From Xanthobacteraceae bacterium (GTDB taxonomy: Bacteria; Pseudomonadota; Alphaproteobacteria; Rhizobiales; Xanthobacteraceae), in the NCBI GenBank assembly GCA_019746355.1, contig JAIESC010000067.1, positions 104,703-168,702 on the forward strand: 64,000 nucleotides of DNA. The letters are read 5' to 3'. The first letter of the stretch is position 1; every line of letters starts with the position of its first letter. Below the pieces are notes generated by a model, which saw nothing but the letters and a program-made list of their open reading frames with translations, did no database searches and had not been told where the DNA came from. The position numbers were made by a program, and so were the translations under genes. Positions 54,991 through 63,146 of the stretch are shown here, one piece after another.

Positions 54991-56214
54991 CTATTGAACC
55001 GGCTTCGACCGGTCCACCGCCGCGCCGCGCAGATAGACCGCGGAGATCTTGCGCGTGTTCTTGATGTCGTCGAGCGGATTGGCGTCCAGCACAATGAAGT
55101 CCGCGCTCTTGCCGGCCTCCAGCGTGCCCGCGTCGGCAAGCCGCAGGAATTCGGCGCCATTGCGGGTCGCCGCCACGATCACCTGCGCAGGCGTCATGCC
55201 GGCCAGCACCATGTCCTCCATCTCCTCGTGCGGTCCCCACGGCCGGTTGCCGTCGGTCCCCAGGGCGATACGGACGCCGGCGTCGTTCAGCCGCTTCAGG
55301 TTGCGCGCCTGAATGGCGTGAAAGACCTGGGCCGGGGCGCTGTCGACGTTGGCCTTCTCGAGCCTTTCGAACTCCTCCGCCGGCAGGCCCTCCTTCATCC
55401 AGCTCAGGTCGGTCTTCACCCCGCGCTCCGGCAGGTTCGGGATCAGCACCAGGGTTGGCCGCGCCTTGAACATGGCGACGAACTCGTCGTCGATGTCGCG
55501 GTCGCGGACGCCATGCGCGAAGGCGTCGAGATTGGCCTTGATCAACCCCTTGGCGTCTTCCAGCTCGAACAGGTGTGCCGCGACGCGCAAGCCGCTCTTG
55601 TGCGCCTCGCTGATGATGGCGCCGTAGATCTCCGGCGTCAGCTTCTTGTACTTGCCGCGCCAGTCGTCGACCCAGATCTTCACCAGGTCCACCTTGCGCC
55701 CGGCAAGCTCCTGCACCGCCTTGACCGCTTCGGCTTCGGTGTTGATCCAATGTGGCGCCGTCATGCGGCCGGGCTCAGGCATGGTGATGCCGCGTCCCGC
55801 GCTGAGATATCGCGCCGCGCCCGGAATGCTCTCGCTGCGGATCTCGAGCATGGGGTAGAGGTCGGCGCCCATGCTCATCACCGCGCCCACGCCGAAGTAG
55901 GCGCGGCGCTTCAAATCCAGAACCAGCTTCTCGCGGGTCGGGCTGAGATGCACGTGCGTGTCGATGAGCATCGGCATCACGATCTTGCCGGCCAAGTTCA
56001 CGCGTGTCGCGCCCGAAGGCACGGCCGCGCCTGCGCCGGCCTGCACGATCCGCGCGCCGTCCACGACGATCGTCGCGTTCTCGACGACGCGGCCGTCACC
56101 GACGATCAGGCGCGCGCCTTCGTAGGCGACGACCTGTGCCGATGCTGAATTGGAAAAACCAGAAAGCGTGGCAAGGACAGCGGCCGCAGCCGCAACGGCA
56201 TTCACCCGGCGCAT
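54991..56214 (-). CDS. Exported amidohydrolase family 1 (imidazolonepropionase-like)
   Basis: A 407-residue protein with signal peptide (MRRVNAVAAAAAVLATLSGF, cleavage near SASAQ 26) after a GGGGGCT site; start chosen at 56214. Metal ligands are in MLIDTHVHLSP near 83, carboxylated-Lys or His candidates near VDLVKIWVDDW 170 and RVAAHLFELEDAKG near 203, and the final Asp in IALGTDGNRPWGP near 318. It probably hydrolyses an amide, imide or lactone in the periplasm. First gene of the unit with the LLM oxidoreductase and MFS transporter. Confidence 0.85.
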   Translation of the reverse strand: MRRVNAVAAAAAVLATLSGFSNSASAQVVAYEGARLIVGDGRVVENATIVVDGARIVQAGAGAAVPSGATRVNLAGKIVMPMLIDTHVHLSPTREKLVLDLKRRAYFGVGAVMSMGADLYPMLEIRSESIPGAARYLSAGRGITMPEPGRMTAPHWINTEAEAVKAVQELAGRKVDLVKIWVDDWRGKYKKLTPEIYGAIISEAHKSGLRVAAHLFELEDAKGLIKANLDAFAHGVRDRDIDDEFVAMFKARPTLVLIPNLPERGVKTDLSWMKEGLPAEEFERLEKANVDSAPAQVFHAIQARNLKRLNDAGVRIALGTDGNRPWGPHEEMEDMVLAGMTPAQVIVAATRNGAEFLRLADAGTLEAGKSADFIVLDANPLDDIKNTRKISAVYLRGAAVDRSKPVQ

Positions 56215-56280
56215 GGAAAGCCCCCTGTCGTGGGATTGCACCACGACAGGTTAGCGTTTCTCAAAGCCTGCCGAAACGGG

Positions 56281-57309
56281 CTAGGCGGCCTGCTTGGCGA
56301 TCTGCGCCTTGAGCCGGCCGTAGACCTTCATGGCATTGCCTTCGAAGATCTTGGCCTTGTCCTCCTGCGACAGCGCTGCCTTGTCGACGTAGCGCTTGGT
56401 GTCGTCGAAACCAAACCCGGTCTTCGGGTCATTGCCCTTCACCGCCCCGACCATCTCCGAGGCGAACAGGATGTTGTCGACCGGCACCACCTTGGTGAGC
56501 AAATCGATGCCCGGCTGGTGATAGACGCAGGTGTCGAAGTAGATGTTCTGGCCCATGATCTCGGCTAGCTCCGGCTTGCCGTTGTTCAGCGCAATGCCGC
56601 GGAAGCGCCCCCAGTGGAACGGCACCGCGCCGCCGCCATGCGGGATGATGAACTTCAGCTTCGGGAACTGCTTGAACAGGTCCGAGAGGATGACCTGCAT
56701 GAACACCATGGTGTCGGCGTTGAGGTAATACGAGCCGGTGGTGTGCATCGCCGGATTGCAGCAGCCCGAGACGTGGATCATGCACGGGCAGTCGAGCTCG
56801 ATCATCTTTTCGTAAAGCGGGAACCAGGACTTGTCGGTCATCGGCGGCGAATTGAAATAGCCGCCCGAGGGATCCGGGTTCAGGTTGCAGCCGACGAAGC
56901 CCATCTTGACGCAGCGCTCGAGCTCCTTGGCCGAGTTCTTCGGATCGACTCCGGTCGACTGCGGCAGCTGGCAGACGCCAATGAAGTTCTTGGGGTAGAG
57001 CGACACCACGCGGGCAATGAGATCATTGCAGATCTCCGACCACTCCTGCGAGACGCTCTCGTCGCCGACGTGATGGCCCATGCCGGAAGCGCGCGGCGAG
57101 AAGATCGTCAGGTCCGTGCCCCGCTCCTTCTGCAGCTTGAGCTGGTTCTTCTCGACGCTCTCCCTGATCTCGTCGTCGGACATCTTCAGCCCCGACCGCG
57201 GCGGCATCCTGCTCTTGTCCTTGGCGTTGGCCGCCTCGGTCTGCTCCTTGCGGAAGCGGTGCAGGTCCTTCGGCTCGGTGGTGTAGTGCCCGTGGCAGTC
57301 GATGATCAT
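56281..57309 (-). CDS. ligJ: LigJ-type 4-oxalomesaconate hydratase
   Basis: A 342-residue amidohydrolase-superfamily protein whose length and features match LigJ: MIIDCHGHYTTEPKDLHRFR start, TIFSPRASGMGHHVGDESVS near 75, KFIIPHGGGAVPFHWGRFRG near 220 and ILFASEMVGAVKG near 280. LigJ hydrates 4-oxalomesaconate to 4-carboxy-4-hydroxy-2-oxoadipate in protocatechuate 4,5-cleavage and gallate degradation. It is divergent from an HpaI aldolase gene, 116 bases apart, and within 5 kb of LigA and LigB genes, which supports the assignment. Confidence 0.82.
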   Translation of the reverse strand: MIIDCHGHYTTEPKDLHRFRKEQTEAANAKDKSRMPPRSGLKMSDDEIRESVEKNQLKLQKERGTDLTIFSPRASGMGHHVGDESVSQEWSEICNDLIARVVSLYPKNFIGVCQLPQSTGVDPKNSAKELERCVKMGFVGCNLNPDPSGGYFNSPPMTDKSWFPLYEKMIELDCPCMIHVSGCCNPAMHTTGSYYLNADTMVFMQVILSDLFKQFPKLKFIIPHGGGAVPFHWGRFRGIALNNGKPELAEIMGQNIYFDTCVYHQPGIDLLTKVVPVDNILFASEMVGAVKGNDPKTGFGFDDTKRYVDKAALSQEDKAKIFEGNAMKVYGRLKAQIAKQAA

Positions 57310-57425
57310 GGATTTCCCGCGGTTCTTGTGGGTTGTGCGGCCGGATGCTACGGCCCGGCGCGGCATTGTCAAACCCGGAGAAGCATCTGATAGGATGCCG
57401 CCCGAATTCAGGGAGAGCTCTAAAA

Positions 57426-58286
57426 ATGGCCGATCTGCCGCGTCTGAACAACATCATCCGTGCCCTCGAAGCGGGCCAGCACGCACTCACCTGCTTTGCG
57501 CCTGCCCACGTCGATTCGGCGATCGCCATGAGCGCGTCGAAGTATGACGGCTGCGTGTTCGAGATGGAGCACAACCCCTGGGACTCGGGCCGGCTGCGCG
57601 ACTGCCTGCAATACATGCTCAACCGCGCGCAGATCGCCAAGGCGGGCCTCGTCCCGCCGGTGACGCCGCTGGTGCGCATTCCGGTGAACGGCGTCGAGAT
57701 GGCGCAATGGCAGGCCAAGCAGGCGCTCGACGTCGGCTGCTTCGGGATCGTCTTCCCGCACATCTCGACGGTCGAGGAAGCCGCCAACGCGGTGGGCGCG
57801 TGCCGCTATCCCCGCCTCAAGAGCGCCAAGTATTACGAGCCGGTCGGCATCCGCGGCGACGGTCCGACCGCCGCGGCCCGCTACTGGGGCCTGCCCCAGC
57901 AGGACTACTACAAGAAGGCCGACGTCTGGCCGCTCAATCCCGAGGGTGAAATCTTCGTCATCCTGCAGATCGAGGACACCCGCGGCGTCGAAAACCTCGA
58001 CGCGATGCTGACCAAGGTGCCGGGCATCGGCGCGATCCTGATCGGCGAAGGCGATCTCGGCCAGGAGCTCGGCATTCCGCGGCAGTACGAGCATCCGGAA
58101 CTCCTGAAGTGGATGAAGCGCGTGGTCGACACCTGCAAGAAGCACAACGTCGTGGTCGGCCATCCGCATGTGGAGACTGGCAACGTCGAGCGCATCGTCA
58201 GCGAAGGCTACCGCTTCCTGATGATGGCACCGGTGCAGAGCTACGGGCACTTCACGTCGGCGCAGAAGGCCACTGGCCGCAGTTAG
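57426..58286 (+). CDS. HpcH/HpaI-family aldolase, second copy
   Basis: A 286-residue aldolase. Marks are YDGCVFEMEHNPWD near 40, PLVRIPVNGVEMAQWQAKQALDVG-type core near 80, FGIVFPHIS near 106, VILQIED near 180 (Glu ligand) and AILIGEGDLGQELG near 202 (Asp ligand). ATG at 57426 after GGGAGAG. It could act after LigJ as the aldolase that yields pyruvate and oxaloacetate, a role played by LigK/ProA in known pathways. It is diverged from the copy at 33997, so the substrates may differ. Confidence 0.86.
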   Translation: MADLPRLNNIIRALEAGQHALTCFAPAHVDSAIAMSASKYDGCVFEMEHNPWDSGRLRDCLQYMLNRAQIAKAGLVPPVTPLVRIPVNGVEMAQWQAKQALDVGCFGIVFPHISTVEEAANAVGACRYPRLKSAKYYEPVGIRGDGPTAAARYWGLPQQDYYKKADVWPLNPEGEIFVILQIEDTRGVENLDAMLTKVPGIGAILIGEGDLGQELGIPRQYEHPELLKWMKRVVDTCKKHNVVVGHPHVETGNVERIVSEGYRFLMMAPVQSYGHFTSAQKATGRS

Positions 58287-58311
58287 AGCCCGTGGTCGCG
58301 CCTCACACTCG

Positions 58312-58421
58312 GTCATTGCCGGGCTTGACCCGGCAATCCATGATGAGCATCGGCTAACGAGGTCGTAAGGTTTTTTGAGTTGCTCCTCCTCATGGATGCG
58401 CGGGTCAAGCCCGCGCATGAC
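58312..58421. repeat. GTCATTGCCGGG-type inverted repeat
   Basis: Two hairpin modules face each other: GTCATTGCCGGGCTTGACCC... ending in ATCCATGA, then TCATGGATGCGCGGGTCAAG... ending CCGCGCATGAC. Each arm is itself a stem-loop and the whole forms a long inverted repeat. It occupies the space between two genes on the plus strand. Confidence 0.85.
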
Positions 58422-58452
58422 GTCGGAGGATGACGCACCAAGGGGCGTAACC

Positions 58453-59334
58453 ATGAAAATTGGGCTGGTCGGACTGGGCCGCATGGGCCGCGCGATCCAT
58501 GCGCGGCTCACCGAGAACGGCTGCGAGGTCGTCGCCTGGGACAAGGATGCCCGGGCGATGAAGTCGGCGGCGGAGCATCAGGTCCGCCTCGCCGACAGCC
58601 CGCGCGCGGCGGCGGCGTTCGGTGACTTCGTCATCTCGACCATCACCGAGGACCACGGCGTCCGCGGCGTCTTCAACGGCGCGGACGGTTTCCTCGCGGG
58701 CGACGTCAAAGGCAAGCTGTTCATCGAGATGAGCACGCTGCAGCCGATGACCGGCCGCGAGCTTGCGCCGGTGGTCGCAAACGCCGGGGCAAGCCTGATC
58801 GACTCGCCGGTGTTCGGCACCATCCCGCACGTCCGCAAGGGCACGCTCTACGCCATGGTCGGCGGCGACGCCAAAGACATCGAGCGCGCCCGGCCGGTGC
58901 TGGAAAAGCTCGCCCACAAGATCGCACACATGGGCCCGAACGGCGCAGGCTACGCCATGAAGCTTGCGGTCAATCTCGGGCTGGCGAGCTTCGTGCAGAC
59001 CACCGCGGAATCGCTTGCGCTCGGTGTGCGCGAGGGGCTCGACCTCAACCAGATGCTCGATATTCTGGGCGAGGCGCCGACCGCCAACGGCTGGTTCGCG
59101 GGCAAGAAGGGCGCGCTCAAAGGCGAGCCCGCCGACGTCACGCTCGACCTCAAGACGCTGCGCAAGGACGTCATGTCGGTGATCGCCACCGCCGCGGTTG
59201 ACGGCCAACCAATGCCGCTGTCGTCCGGGGTTCTGGCCTCGCTGTCGGCCGCGGTCGCCAACGGCTGGGGCGACCGCGACATCGGCGACCTCGCGAAGTT
59301 CTTCCGCGAACACATGGGGCAGAAATTCGGCTAG
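58453..59334 (+). CDS. 3-hydroxyisobutyrate dehydrogenase-family oxidoreductase
   Basis: A 293-residue beta-hydroxyacid dehydrogenase. NAD(P) motif KIGLVGLGRMGRAIHARL at 2-19; substrate loop DSPVFGTIPHVRKGTLYAMVGG near 118 (family DAPVSGG); catalytic Lys170 in NGAGYAMKLAVN. ATG at 58453 restores the usual N terminus; the upstream frame lies in the repeat. Reduces or oxidises a 3-hydroxy acid or a semialdehyde-derived compound such as tartronate semialdehyde. Followed by the ligA-like gene after 26 bases. Confidence 0.88.
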   Translation: MKIGLVGLGRMGRAIHARLTENGCEVVAWDKDARAMKSAAEHQVRLADSPRAAAAFGDFVISTITEDHGVRGVFNGADGFLAGDVKGKLFIEMSTLQPMTGRELAPVVANAGASLIDSPVFGTIPHVRKGTLYAMVGGDAKDIERARPVLEKLAHKIAHMGPNGAGYAMKLAVNLGLASFVQTTAESLALGVREGLDLNQMLDILGEAPTANGWFAGKKGALKGEPADVTLDLKTLRKDVMSVIATAAVDGQPMPLSSGVLASLSAAVANGWGDRDIGDLAKFFREHMGQKFG

Positions 59335-59360
59335 GCTGGAACGGCCAGCCGGAGAGCGCC

Positions 59361-59648
59361 ATGTCCGTCTTCGCCGTCAATCATCTCTGCCGCGAGGTTC
59401 TGCGCGACCACGCGTTCCGCGCCGCGATGAAAGCCGATCCGGCCAAGGCGCTTGCGCCGCTCGACCTGACCGACGCCGAGCGCAGCGCGCTGCTCAAAGG
59501 CGACGTCGGCACCCTCTTTCGCAGGGGCGTCAACGCCTTCCTGATGAACTATCTCGCGCGTTTCGAGGTCTGCGGCCTCGATGCCGCAAACTTCAACGAG
59601 CGCATGCGCGCGGTGAAGGTCAACGAGATCGGCGAGCCGGTCGACTGA
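59361..59648 (+). CDS. LigA-like extradiol dioxygenase small subunit
   Basis: A 95-residue all-helical protein of the LigA (protocatechuate 4,5-dioxygenase alpha) family: VNHLCREVLRDHAFRAAMKA, LDLTDAERSALLKGDVGTLF and GVNAFLMNYLARFEVCGL. It is shorter than many LigA proteins. The subunit normally caps the active site of LigB. Here the LigB gene (61333) is not adjacent: a PPOX-fold gene and a minus-strand hydrolase gene lie between. Confidence 0.85.
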   Translation: MSVFAVNHLCREVLRDHAFRAAMKADPAKALAPLDLTDAERSALLKGDVGTLFRRGVNAFLMNYLARFEVCGLDAANFNERMRAVKVNEIGEPVD

Positions 59649-59670
59649 ATTGCCATAAGGAGCGCATGGA

Positions 59671-60096
59671 ATGCCCCTGAGCGACACGATCAAGAAGCTC
59701 ATCAACAACGCCTGGGACGACGGCTATCCCTGCACGGTCGCAACCACCGGCAAGGACGGCCCGAACATCAGCGTCAAGGGCAGCATGATCGTGTTCGACG
59801 ACAAGCACCTCGCCTACTGGGAGCGCTCGAAGAAAAAGGCGCTGGAAAACCTCGCCCACGACCGCCGCGTTGTCGTGATGTATTCCAACTTCAAAGCACA
59901 GCGCGACAAGGTGCTCGATTCAGGTTTCCTTCGCTTCTGGGGCACCGCGGAGTTGCACGAGTCGGGCCCGATCCACGACGCGATCTTCTCAAAGCTCACC
60001 AAGCGCGAGCAGGAGCACGTCGGTGCCGACACCGGCATCGGCATCCTGGTCAGGATCGACCGCGCCGCCGACCTGCGTGGCCAGCCGATCATGTAG
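59671..60096 (+). CDS. Pyridoxamine 5'-phosphate oxidase-fold FMN-binding protein
   Basis: A 141-residue split-barrel flavin protein: YPCTVATTGKDGPNISVKGS at 19-38, MIVFDDKHLAYWERSKKKALENL and VVVMYSNF. It is much smaller than PdxH and more like F420/FMN-dependent reductases or heme-binding relatives. It follows ligA by 22 bases after an AAGGAG site and is probably co-transcribed. The role in the pathway is not known; supply of reduced flavin to a monooxygenase is one option. Confidence 0.83.
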   Translation: MPLSDTIKKLINNAWDDGYPCTVATTGKDGPNISVKGSMIVFDDKHLAYWERSKKKALENLAHDRRVVVMYSNFKAQRDKVLDSGFLRFWGTAELHESGPIHDAIFSKLTKREQEHVGADTGIGILVRIDRAADLRGQPIM

Positions 60097-60124
60097 CGGG
60101 ATGGCGGCGCGCTGACCTTGGCTC

Positions 60125-60264
60125 GTCATTCCGGGACCGCGCGAAGCGCGGGGCCTGGAATCCAGTAAAGCAGGGACTTTCTCCGGAACTGGATTCCGGG
60201 CTCGCGGGCCATAGCGCGGCGAAGACGCGCGTGAACGCGCTTTTGTCCCGCGCCCCGGAATGAC
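60125..60264. repeat. Composite GTCATTCCGGG inverted repeat, copy 1
   Basis: Ends are GTCATTCCGGG and CCCCGGAATGAC; the inner hinges are CTGGAATCCAG and CTGGATTCCGGG. Each arm carries its own hairpin head. The right head (about 60210-60243) reappears in reverse complement in the left arm of copy 2. It sits between convergent genes and probably acts as a bidirectional terminator. Confidence 0.88.
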
Positions 60265-60266
60265 GG

Positions 60267-61238
60267 CTACCCTTTCAAATAATCCTTCCTGTACCAGTCG
60301 ACGATCTCGCTGCCGGTCGCGAGCCACACCTCCTGCCGCGAGGTGATGTGCGCCAGGGCCTTGTCGAAATACTTGCTGCGGTGCGGATGGCCGACCAGGA
60401 ACGGGTGCAGGCAGATCGACATGACGCGGCCGGTCTTCGCGCCATCCTCGTACAGCACGTCGAACTGATCGCAGATCATCTGACCGAACCGCTCCGGGCT
60501 CTGGTGCAGACTGAGCATCGCGGGGATGTCGTTGATCTCCGACGAATAGGGCATCGAGATCATCGAGCCCTTCTTCACTTTCATCGGATACGGCTGCTCG
60601 TCGTTGACCCAGTTGCTCACATATTCGATGCCGTTCTCGGCGAGGATATCCAGCGTGTGCACGCTTTCGCTCAGCGCCGGGCTGAGCCAGCCGCGGGGTG
60701 CCTGCCCGACGCTTTTCGTGATGGTCGAGACGACCTCCTTGATCAGCGCCCGTTCTTCGGTCTCCGCGAGCGGCGAAATCAGGATGGAATTGGTGGTGCC
60801 GTGCCCCATCCATTCCCAGCTCAGCTTGCGGCCCTCCTCGATGATGCGTGGATATTCGCGGCACACGTCGGAGTTCAGCGCCACCGTGCCCCGCACGCCG
60901 TGCCGCTCCATGACCTCCATCATCCGCCAGATGCCGACGCGCACGCCGAAGTCGCGCCAGGAATAGTTCAGCACGTCCGGCGAAAGGAATGCGGTCGCTT
61001 CGGAAATCGAGGTCGACTTCCGGTCGAACAGGAAGTGTTCGATGTTCGGGATCACCCAGACCGCGACGCGCGCGCCGTTCGGCCAGGTGAGCCTCGGCCG
61101 GTCGATGATCGGCGAATAGTCGAAGCGGCCGTGCGCGCGCGGCACCTTGGCTGTGGCGGCGGCCGCCGGCCCCTGCCCGCTCCGCGCCGATGCCGCGCGG
61201 CGTTTGGCGGGCTTCCTGCTTTGCGATTTGCGCGCCAT
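60267..61238 (-). CDS. Polysaccharide deacetylase-family (NodB-fold) hydrolase, second copy
   Basis: A 323-residue protein with a basic, Ala-rich first 35 residues (not a signal peptide) and a NodB fold: RVGIWRMMEVMERHGVRGTV near 100, KLSWEWMGHGTTNS near 140, PRGWLSPALSES near 180 and SICLHPFLVGHPHRS near 275. The GWLSP motif is shared with the protein at 24397. Like that one, it resembles PuuE-type amide hydrolases rather than cell-wall enzymes. ATG at 61238. Divergent from ligB across 94 bases. Confidence 0.83.
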   Translation of the reverse strand: MARKSQSRKPAKRRAASARSGQGPAAAATAKVPRAHGRFDYSPIIDRPRLTWPNGARVAVWVIPNIEHFLFDRKSTSISEATAFLSPDVLNYSWRDFGVRVGIWRMMEVMERHGVRGTVALNSDVCREYPRIIEEGRKLSWEWMGHGTTNSILISPLAETEERALIKEVVSTITKSVGQAPRGWLSPALSESVHTLDILAENGIEYVSNWVNDEQPYPMKVKKGSMISMPYSSEINDIPAMLSLHQSPERFGQMICDQFDVLYEDGAKTGRVMSICLHPFLVGHPHRSKYFDKALAHITSRQEVWLATGSEIVDWYRKDYLKG

Positions 61239-61332
61239 ATGGCTCTCCCGAATGGTTGTGGCGGGTCCGCCGATGCCCGGTTTAATATTGGCATGGCCGC
61301 CGCGATCGCGGGAATGGCAGGAGATTGCTCGA

Positions 61333-62160
61333 ATGGCTCGAATCGTCGGCGGCTTCGGCGTGCCGCACACGCCGATCTTCCCGTTCTTCGTCAAGCGCGA
61401 CGGCCCGGACTGCGAGATCGCCAGGCTGTTCGGTGCGCAGAAGGCCGAGCTTGCGGCGGTGCGGCCGGACGTCATCGTGATGTTCGACACCGACCATCTC
61501 AACACCTTCTTCCTCGACAACCTGCCGATCTTCGCCATGGGCGTCGACAAGAGCTTCAAAGCGCCCAACGACGAGCCGCGGGAGGTACCCAATTACGTGG
61601 TGCCGTCCGCCCCCGACCTGGCCGCGCATATCCGCCGGGCCGGTATCGCCGCGGGCTTCGACGTCGGCATGACGCAGGCGTTCTCGGTCGATCATTCCGT
61701 CACCGTGCCGCTGCATTTCCTCACGCCTGATATGCATGTTCCGGTGATCCCGTTCTTCATCAGCGGGCATGTCCCGCCGCTTCCCTCCGCCGCGCGCTGC
61801 TATGCGCTCGGCCAAGCGGTCGGCCGCGCCATCGAGGCCTGGCCGGAGAGCAAGCGCGTGGTGATCATGGGCTCCGGCAGCTTCTCGCTCGAGGTCGGCG
61901 GCCCGCGCATGGCGCCCGGCCGCTCCGACGGCGTGCCCGATCCCGACTGGTGCGCGCGCGTCATCAAGCTGATGGAGCAGCAGCAGATCGACACGCTGAT
62001 CAAGGAAGCAACCGAGCACCAGATGCTGAAAGCCGGCAATGTCGGCGGCGAATTGCTGAACTGGATCGCGATGCTCGGTGCCATCGGCAACCGGAAACCG
62101 AACTACATCGCGCCGCAGACGGCGAACGGCCACGCCTATGGCGTGTGGCGTTGGAATTGA
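61333..62160 (+). CDS. LigB-type extradiol dioxygenase catalytic subunit
   Basis: A 275-residue type II extradiol dioxygenase. Iron ligands are suggested by His12 in GVPHTPIFP, His55 in MFDTDHLNTFF and a Glu near 240 in VGGELLNWIAM; SVDHSVTVPLHF near 120 holds the acid-base His. Together with the LigA-like protein it should open a protocatechuate- or gallate-like ring with oxygen. ATG at 61333 gives the usual start (MARIVGGFGVPHTP). The closing NGHAYGVWRWN is typical. Confidence 0.87.
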   Translation: MARIVGGFGVPHTPIFPFFVKRDGPDCEIARLFGAQKAELAAVRPDVIVMFDTDHLNTFFLDNLPIFAMGVDKSFKAPNDEPREVPNYVVPSAPDLAAHIRRAGIAAGFDVGMTQAFSVDHSVTVPLHFLTPDMHVPVIPFFISGHVPPLPSAARCYALGQAVGRAIEAWPESKRVVIMGSGSFSLEVGGPRMAPGRSDGVPDPDWCARVIKLMEQQQIDTLIKEATEHQMLKAGNVGGELLNWIAMLGAIGNRKPNYIAPQTANGHAYGVWRWN

Positions 62161-62170
62161 CCGCTCCGCG

Positions 62171-62308
62171 GTCATTCCGGGGCGGCGCCATAAGCGCGTT
62201 CACGCGCGTCTTCGACGCGCTATGGCGCCGATCCCGGAGTCCAGCGGCGGGCACAGAGTGTGGTACTGGATTCCGGGCTCCCGCGCTGCGCGCGGGCCCC
62301 GGAATGAC
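62171..62308. repeat. Composite GTCATTCCGGG inverted repeat, copy 2
   Basis: Same ends and hinges as copy 1. Its left arm holds the long hairpin head (about 62185-62217) found in the right arm of copy 1, in reverse complement; its right arm has a short GC head. It lies between ligB and the isochorismatase-like gene. Confidence 0.88.
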
Positions 62309-62325
62309 GTAGGAGAGAGCGAACC

Positions 62326-62979
62326 ATGACCAGCGGCAAGGACGACGAGGAATTCTTCAAACAGCGCGGCTTCGGCATCAAGATCGGCTTCGGCGAGCGG
62401 CCGGCGCTGATCGTCATCGACATGCTCAAGGGCTTCACCGACGCCTCGATGCCGCTCGGCGCCAATCTCGACAAGGAGCTCGAGGCGCAGAAGCCGCTGA
62501 TCGACGTGGCGCACGAGCGCAACATCCCGGTGATCTTCTCGACCGTCATCTACAACGACCATGACCTGAAGGACGCGGGTCTCTGGGCGGTCAAGATGAA
62601 GGGATCGCTGACGCTCAAGGCCGGCACCGAGGCGGTGAAAATCGATCCGCGGCTCGACATGCGTCCGGCCGACAGCCTGCTGGTGAAGAAATACGCGTCA
62701 TGCTTCTTCGGCACCGACCTCGTGCCGCGTCTTCTGAACCAGCGGGTCGACACGCTGATCATCACCGGCTGCACCACATCGGGCTGCGTCCGCGCCACCG
62801 CGGTCGACGCCGTGCAGAACGGCTTCCGCCCGATGGTGGTGCGCGAGGCGGTCGGCGACCGGTCGAAGGCCGCGCACGACCAGAGCCTGTTCGATCTCAA
62901 TGCGAAGTACGCCGACGTCGTCGGACTCGACGAGACGCTGAGCTACATGAAGACGGTCGGTCACAACCGGCCGCAATAA
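62326..62979 (+). CDS. Isochorismatase-family (cysteine) hydrolase
   Basis: A 217-residue alpha/beta hydrolase of the N-carbamoylsarcosine amidase/maleamate amidohydrolase type. The triad is Asp32 (LIVIDMLKGF), Lys about 122 (LLVKKYASCFFGTDL) and Cys154 (TGCTTSGCVRATA). It should release ammonia from an amide. In N-heterocycle degradation such enzymes (for example NicF) hydrolyse maleamate. Flanked by two composite repeats. Confidence 0.88.
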   Translation: MTSGKDDEEFFKQRGFGIKIGFGERPALIVIDMLKGFTDASMPLGANLDKELEAQKPLIDVAHERNIPVIFSTVIYNDHDLKDAGLWAVKMKGSLTLKAGTEAVKIDPRLDMRPADSLLVKKYASCFFGTDLVPRLLNQRVDTLIITGCTTSGCVRATAVDAVQNGFRPMVVREAVGDRSKAAHDQSLFDLNAKYADVVGLDETLSYMKTVGHNRPQ

Positions 62980-63001
62980 CGTCTGGCAGGTAGCTGCCCC
63001 C

Positions 63002-63111
63002 GTCATTCCGGGACGCCGCGAAGCGGCGGACCCGGAATCCAGTTACGGCGGGATTCCCTATTGTTCTGTTCTGGATTCCGGGCTCGCGCCTTCGGCGCGC
63101 CCCGGAATGAC
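63002..63111. repeat. Composite GTCATTCCGGG inverted repeat, copy 3
   Basis: Same ends and hinges, with short heads in both arms (CGCCGCGAAGCGGCG and CGCGCCTTCGGCGCG). It separates the convergent isochorismatase-like and monooxygenase-fragment genes. Confidence 0.88.
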
Positions 63112-63146
63112 CGCGGAGAGAGCCGATCCGACCGCCACGCGGCCGC

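Noticed and set aside
54887..55750. N-terminal extension of the LLM oxidoreductase
   Set aside because: It runs through the amidohydrolase gene in another frame; family N terminus MKFGLF starts at 54877.
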